From Bacillota bacterium (GTDB lineage Bacteria > Bacillota > Clostridia > Tissierellales > Sedimentibacteraceae), in assembly GCA_023425285.1 (NCBI GenBank), contig JAFACY010000095.1:1-6692 (forward strand): a stretch of 6,692 bases of DNA, read 5' to 3'. Every line of letters begins with the position of its first letter. Position 1 is the first letter of the stretch. Below the pieces are notes generated by a model that worked only from the letters and a program-made list of their open reading frames with translations, ran no database searches and was not told the DNA's origin. Positions 5,793 through 6,692 of the stretch are shown piece by piece. Position numbers and translations under genes: made by a program.

Positions 5793-6440
5793 ATGAATAG
5801 TGATAAAAAAGAATTGACAAGTGCATTTACGCACTTGGGGGGCGCTGTATTTGGGATTATCGGAACCATCTTACTTATAAATGTTTCGAGGAATTCCAAC
5901 AACTCAGTGATGCTGGCAGCTTTCTTGATATTTGGAATCAGTATGGTTTTGATGTATTCCACAAGCACAACGTATCATTTGATAGACAAATCGAAGGAAA
6001 AAGCTAAGCTTATCATGAGGAAGCTTGATCACATAATGATATTTGTATTTGTAGCCGGTAGCTATACTCCGATTTGCCTGTTGATTCTTAACAACAGCGT
6101 AGGTTACAGACTGCTGGCACTGGTCTGGTCCATAACACTGCTCGGTGTCATAATCAAGCTGTGCTGGATAACGGCTCCGAACTGGGTAAGTTCTCTGCTG
6201 TATATATCAATGGGATGGGTTGCCATATTGGTTTTATCACCTCTTTCGAGTAAAATGCCCAGCGGCGGAATGTACTGGCTCATATGGGGAGGAGTTCTGT
6301 ACACAATAGGCGGAGTTATTTACGGGATGAAAAGACCGAATATAAATAAGTCATATTTTGGTTTCCATGAGCTGTTTCACATATTTGTGCTGGCAGGATC
6401 CCTATGCCATTATATAATGATGTACTTTTATATCGGATAA
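5793..6440 (+). CDS. Hemolysin III family (PAQR/TrhA-like) seven-helix membrane protein
   Basis: A 215-aa integral membrane protein of the hemolysin III/UPF0073 branch of the PAQR superfamily. Seven helices are visible (about 11-29, 38-60, 76-98, 103-121, 131-149, 159-177, 193-213). Family signatures are ELTSAFTHLGG (7-17), SxxYH (S58, Y61, H62), KLDH (77-80) leading into VAGSYTP (87-93), YGMKRP (177-182), and the last-helix motif HELFH (192-196) followed by H206. S58, H62, D79, H192 and H196 match the conserved residues thought to bind a metal in PAQR proteins. Despite the family name, haemolysis is not established for most members; roles in membrane lipid homeostasis have been proposed for bacterial homologues. 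The start is fixed by AGGAGG (5782-5787) 5 nt upstream. The length is normal for the family. It seems to be a single-gene unit with its own promoter. Confidence 0.93.
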   Translation: MNSDKKELTSAFTHLGGAVFGIIGTILLINVSRNSNNSVMLAAFLIFGISMVLMYSTSTTYHLIDKSKEKAKLIMRKLDHIMIFVFVAGSYTPICLLILNNSVGYRLLALVWSITLLGVIIKLCWITAPNWVSSLLYISMGWVAILVLSPLSSKMPSGGMYWLIWGGVLYTIGGVIYGMKRPNINKSYFGFHELFHIFVLAGSLCHYIMMYFYIG

Positions 6441-6472
6441 TTTTTATTTTATAAAAAATATGTTGCTATATA
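6441..6472. other. AT-rich spacer without a clear terminator
   Basis: The bases after the hemolysin III-like stop can form only a weak A/T hairpin (ATTTTTAT against ATAAAAAAT, about 6440-6460). There is no GC-containing stem followed by a U-run, so an intrinsic terminator is not supported, though transcription may slow here. Confidence 0.4.
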
Positions 6473-6501
6473 TTGCATAAAATGCATGTTTGTGCTATAA
6501 T
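6473..6501 (+). promoter_or_regulatory. Extended -10 promoter of the secreted-protein gene
   Basis: TTGCAT (6473-6478) and a perfect TATAAT (6496-6501) with 17 bp between them, plus a TG at 6493-6494 giving an extended -10 (TGCTATAAT). Predicted start is near 6508, about 24 nt before the ATG. The -35 box overlaps an inverted repeat, TGCAT-AAA-ATGCA (6474-6486), which could be an operator. A second TGCTATAAT at 6510-6518 repeats the -10 element 17 bp downstream. Confidence 0.75.
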
Positions 6502-6531
6502 ATTGGACATGCTATAATTGGAGGAAATAAT

Positions 6532-6692
6532 ATGTACATTAAATCATGGCACAAATTTTTATTATCAATCATGTTAGTTTTGGGAATTATGATGGTTCCT
6601 GTCTATGGAGCTCAGACAGAAGTAGTCGATTTAGTAGATGCAAACAGCGGTTATAAAATGGTTGTACCTAACTTTATCGATATAAAAGAAGT
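6532..6692 (+). CDS. Secreted protein, N-terminal part (runs off the window)
   Basis: The first 53 codons of a gene that continues past the right edge. The start is supported by GGAGG (6520-6524) 7 nt upstream and by the strong promoter just before it. Residues 1-27 form a Sec-type signal peptide: basic n-region MYIKSWHK, hydrophobic core (about 9-24) and a c-region ending VYGA, with likely cleavage after A27. There is no lipobox cysteine, so a lipoprotein is unlikely. The visible mature part (QTEVVDLVDANSG and on) is too short to assign to a family. It could be a surface or extracellular protein; nothing more can be said from this fragment. Confidence 0.8.
   Translation, partial: MYIKSWHKFLLSIMLVLGIMMVPVYGAQTEVVDLVDANSGYKMVVPNFIDIKE

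Noticed and set aside
5711..5968. An 85-codon minus-strand open frame across the promoter region and hemolysin III-like gene
   Set aside because: It would overlap two well-formed promoters and the 5' end of a clear gene, with no independent support.
6440..6460. Intrinsic terminator after the hemolysin III-like gene
   Set aside because: The only possible stem is made of A/T pairs, with no GC pairs and no defined U-run after it.

Overview
The window looks like a chromosomal segment of a low-GC Gram-positive anaerobe, most likely a clostridial (Lachnospiraceae-type) Firmicute. The reasons are AT-rich DNA, strong AGGAGG-type ribosome binding sites, TTGAnn-N17-TATAAT promoters, a DUF1836 regulator (a Firmicutes family) and a membrane-anchored GH5 glucanase next to a cellulose-synthase-type enzyme. 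Genus cannot be fixed from the sequence alone. There are no rRNAs, tRNAs, CRISPR arrays or mobile elements.

Positions 1-5126 are the 3' part of a tightly packed plus-strand operon for an extracellular beta-glucan. It starts with the tail of an unrecognised gene (1-111), whose TAA stop overlaps the next ATG. Next comes a BcsA-like family 2 glycosyltransferase with a C-terminal PilZ domain (111-2108), then a large polytopic membrane protein with GT-C-like features (2110-3957), then a signal-anchored GH5 endoglucanase (3954-5126). Junctions are TAATG, a 1-nt gap and ATGA, so translation is probably coupled. The synthase would make and export a beta-1,4 (or mixed-linkage) glucan under c-di-GMP control, and the GH5 enzyme would trim it outside the membrane. 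The membrane protein's role is unknown. No BcsB or BcsC partner lies in the window.

Positions 5098-5792 hold a minus-strand DUF1836 helix-turn-helix gene whose 3' end overlaps the GH5 gene by 29 bases tail to tail, plus a compact divergent promoter region. The two -35 boxes there are only 3 bp apart. The right-hand promoter drives a hemolysin III/PAQR-family seven-helix membrane protein (5793-6440), and a perfect 7-bp-arm palindrome lies between its predicted start site and its RBS.

Positions 6441-6692 contain a short AT-rich spacer, a strong promoter with an extended -10 and local repeats, and the 5' end of a gene for a secreted protein (signal peptide seen) that runs off the window.
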